Source: Paracoccaceae bacterium
GTDB taxonomy: Bacteria > Pseudomonadota > Alphaproteobacteria > Rhodobacterales > Rhodobacteraceae
DNA length: 7,570 nt
Direction of reading: 5' to 3'
NCBI GenBank assembly: GCA_023263735.1
Contig: JALQUQ010000126.1
Location: 1-7,570, forward strand
Position numbers and translations under genes: made by a program. The notes below the pieces were generated by a model, which did no database searches, was not told the origin of the DNA, and saw only the letters and a program-made list of their open reading frames with translations. Below are positions 5,457-7,570 of the stretch, piece after piece; the first letter of the stretch is position 1; each line of letters opens with the position of its first letter.

Positions 5457-7510
5457 CAGAACCGAGCTGAGATCGACAGATCAAAGCCTTGGGTCTGGTC
5501 AAAGGTCTCCTTCTTCAGGGCGCGCGAGAAATTGAACCGCAGCGGGCCAATCGGGCCATCCCAGACAAAGGACAGACCCACCGAAGCGCGCGGCGAGAAG
5601 TTGCTGCCGACCAAAGTGCCCGAAGGCACCTTGTTCTGCACACCCCAGACCGAGCCGATATCCATGAAGACGCCGCCGGTCAGACGGTATTCTTCGGGAA
5701 GCCCCAGCGGGAAGTCGGCTTCGAACCGGGCAACGGCAAAGTAGTTGCCGCCAACGGCCTCGGCATTGGCGCCATCGCGCGGGCCAATCCCGTTGAACTT
5801 GAAGCCCCGGATCTTGCCGTTGCCAAAGAAGCGGTCGGTCACCCGGGTTTCATAGCCGCCCAGCGGGCTCAGCGCGCCCGCCTCAACGATGGCGCGCACG
5901 GTGACTTCCTCATTCATCACCTTGCGTTCGGCGAGGGCCGATACTTCGGTCGAGATGAACTTGATATCGCCGCCCAGCCCGTGGAAATCCTGACCAAAGC
6001 GCAGGACAACCGACGAATTCGGGCTCAGCCCCCCAATCCGGGTGTCGTAGGTGTAGGTATAGCCGATCGACGACCCGAATTCCCCTTTGCGCGCGGCTTC
6101 GGCGGTCAGAATGGGGCTGACGCCGGTATAGGCGCGCACGGCATTCATATCGAGACCATAGCGCAATTGCAGGCGGCTTTGTTCGGCCACCGGGAATTCC
6201 AGCGACAGATTCAGCCCCGCCATTTCGGTGTTGTACAGCGCCGCCTGCCCCGAGGTGGTGTTGTAATGCCCCCCGAAGGACAGCGCCACATCGCGGCCAA
6301 GGAACGCCGGTTCGGTGAATTGGAACGAGGAATTGCGGTTGTCCGCCCCGGTCGACAGGCTAAGCGAAAGACCCTGCCCCCGGCCCAGGAAGTTCGTTTC
6401 CGAATAGCTGATGGCCAGACCAATGCCCGTGTCGCCCGAATAGGTCGCACCAAAGTTGAGCGAGCCGGTCGGGGCCTCTTCGACGTTCACGTCAACGACG
6501 ACCTGATCCGCAGCACTGCCCGGACGCGCCTCGACCTGCGCATCGCTAAAGAAGCCAAGCGCCCGAATCCGTTCGGCGGACTGGCGAATTTCGCGCGGGT
6601 TGAAGGGGTCACCTTCGGCCGAACGGAACTGGCGGCGCACCACCTCGTCCAGCGTGGTGGTGTTGCCTTCGATGTCGATCCGTTCGACAAACACACGATC
6701 CCCGCGCACCAGCGCGAATTCGATGTCCAACGTTCCATCGGCGTTGTTGCGGGTGATGCGCGGATCGACGCGAACGAAATTCAGACCCTTGCGCAGGGCC
6801 AGATTTTCCATGCGGGCGATGTTGTTTTCAACGACAGCCGGGGAATAGGTGCCACCCGACCGAATGCGCTGAATCGCCTCATAGTCGCCCAAGTCGATGC
6901 CATCGACCTCGGACACCGTGGTGACCTTGCCAATCTTGAACGACCGGCCCTCTTTGACGGTAAAGCTGACAAAGACGGCATCGCGCTCACGCGACACTTC
7001 GGCCGAAGCATCGGTGACCTGAACATCGACAAAACCGCGCGACAGGTAAAAGTCGCGCAACAATTGCTTGTCCAGCTCCAGACGTTCCGCCTGATAGGTG
7101 TCGCGCTGCACAAAGGTGCGCAACAGCCCCGCCTGTTTGGTTTCCAGAACCTGACGCAGACGGCGATCCGAGAATGCACGGTTGCCGATAAAGGACAGGC
7201 GCTCGATCTCGGTCACCTTGCCTTCGGTCACTTCGAACACCAGATCCACGCGCGAGTCGCTGCGGCGGATCAGTTTCGGCGTTACCGTGGCAGCGATCCG
7301 ACCTTTGGCGCGGTACATGTCGGCGATGGTGGCGGCATCGGCTTCGGCGATGGCGGGCGAATAGACCCGGCGCGCCTTGGACCCGATCACCTCGGCCAAC
7401 TGCTCATCCTTCAGGCGCTTGTTACCCTCAAAGTTGATGAAGTTGACGATCGGATATTCCTTGACGCGAATGACCAAGGTGCTGCCGCTGGGAACGATCT
7501 CAATCGTTTC
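5456..7510 (-). CDS. bamA: Outer membrane protein assembly factor BamA (5' end missing)
   Basis: BamA is the central Omp85-family insertase that folds beta-barrel proteins into the outer membrane. The frame is open from 5456 to the window edge, but recognisable BamA sequence starts only at about 7510 (ETIEIVPSGSTLVI, the end of POTRA1). The first start-like codon is a TTG at 7477, inside that domain, so it is not a true start. Counting that codon as residue 1, POTRA2 covers about 9-88 (FINFEGNKRLKDEQL), POTRA3 about 91-176 (RLSFIGNRAFSDRRLRQVL), POTRA4 about 179-258 and POTRA5 about 262-336 (VERIDIEGNTTTLDEVVRRQ). The C-terminal 16-stranded barrel follows (about 337-673). The loop-6 signature IRGF is at 556-559, and the protein ends FDLSISARF with the terminal aromatic of the beta signal. 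The signal peptide and most of POTRA1 are absent. The stop overlaps the skp start by one base. Confidence 0.93.
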   Translation of the reverse strand, partial: ETIEIVPSGSTLVIRVKEYPIVNFINFEGNKRLKDEQLAEVIGSKARRVYSPAIAEADAATIADMYRAKGRIAATVTPKLIRRSDSRVDLVFEVTEGKVTEIERLSFIGNRAFSDRRLRQVLETKQAGLLRTFVQRDTYQAERLELDKQLLRDFYLSRGFVDVQVTDASAEVSRERDAVFVSFTVKEGRSFKIGKVTTVSEVDGIDLGDYEAIQRIRSGGTYSPAVVENNIARMENLALRKGLNFVRVDPRITRNNADGTLDIEFALVRGDRVFVERIDIEGNTTTLDEVVRRQFRSAEGDPFNPREIRQSAERIRALGFFSDAQVEARPGSAADQVVVDVNVEEAPTGSLNFGATYSGDTGIGLAISYSETNFLGRGQGLSLSLSTGADNRNSSFQFTEPAFLGRDVALSFGGHYNTTSGQAALYNTEMAGLNLSLEFPVAEQSRLQLRYGLDMNAVRAYTGVSPILTAEAARKGEFGSSIGYTYTYDTRIGGLSPNSSVVLRFGQDFHGLGGDIKFISTEVSALAERKVMNEEVTVRAIVEAGALSPLGGYETRVTDRFFGNGKIRGFKFNGIGPRDGANAEAVGGNYFAVARFEADFPLGLPEEYRLTGGVFMDIGSVWGVQNKVPSGTLVGSNFSPRASVGLSFVWDGPIGPLRFNFSRALKKETFDQTQGFDLSISARF

Positions 7511-7570
7511 AGTGCCTCCGCAGCGTGTTGCATCTGCTGCACCTCGCCATAGAGCCGCTCGATCTCCGCC
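7511..7570 (-). other. Last 60 bases: sequence upstream of the bamA homology that does not read as BamA
   Basis: In the bamA frame these bases encode LWRGAADATRCGGT immediately before ETIEI, where BamA proteins normally have a GLF-type motif (…SGLFET…). In the next frame they read ERLYGEVQQMQHAAEALK, with good GC-rich codon use and a coiled-coil look. The third minus frame has a stop (CAC TGA) here. So either a frameshift near 7505-7515 separates two parts of bamA, or foreign sequence is joined here, as at an assembly edge. I cannot assign a function to it. Confidence 0.4.

Noticed and set aside
7475..7477. TTG at 7477 as the bamA start codon
   Set aside because: It falls inside conserved BamA sequence, with clear homology continuing upstream to about 7510. 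Starting there would remove the signal peptide required for export.
5489..7552. A 687-codon open frame on the + strand antisense to bamA
   Set aside because: It lies opposite an unmistakable BamA with POTRA motifs, RGF and a beta signal. Its translation shows no domain, and long antisense open frames are expected in DNA with strong third-position GC bias.

Overview
The window looks like a chromosomal segment of an alphaproteobacterium, most likely in the Rhodobacterales. The evidence is the GC-rich sequence with strong GC bias at third codon positions, LpxI (not LpxH) in the lipid A cluster, the order bamA-skp-fabZ-lpxA-lpxI-lpxB, and an adjacent edd-eda Entner-Doudoroff pair. This placement rests on recognising gene families and was not tested by a search. 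I see no mobile element, CRISPR array, tRNA or rRNA.

Left part, + strand (1-969): the last 84 codons of edd (6-phosphogluconate dehydratase) are followed after 73 bp by complete eda (KDPG aldolase). Together they turn 6-phosphogluconate into pyruvate and glyceraldehyde 3-phosphate. A good Shine-Dalgarno (SD) for eda lies inside a short inverted repeat.

Rest of the window, - strand (966-7510): a tightly packed envelope-biogenesis operon, read right to left as bamA (5' end incomplete), skp/ompH, fabZ, lpxA, lpxI, lpxB and a MarR-type regulator. BamA inserts beta-barrel proteins and Skp chaperones them through the periplasm. FabZ and LpxA draw on the same 3-hydroxyacyl-ACP pool for phospholipid and lipid A synthesis. 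LpxI and LpxB make lipid X and then the lipid A disaccharide. Most gene junctions are start/stop overlaps or gaps of a few bases, which suggests one transcript with translational coupling. lpxD, which sits between skp and fabZ in E. coli, is absent here.

The marR gene overlaps the end of lpxB (ATGA) and its stop overlaps the stop of convergent eda, so no intergenic space separates the two opposing transcription units.

Most of the content is conserved housekeeping, and I do not see a clearly new system. The points most worth a second look are: a 33-codon frame that fills the lpxI-lpxB gap exactly, overlapping the lpxI stop as TGATG and the lpxB start as ATGA; a break in bamA homology about 60 bases from the right edge; and the regulator coupled to the end of the lipid A operon.
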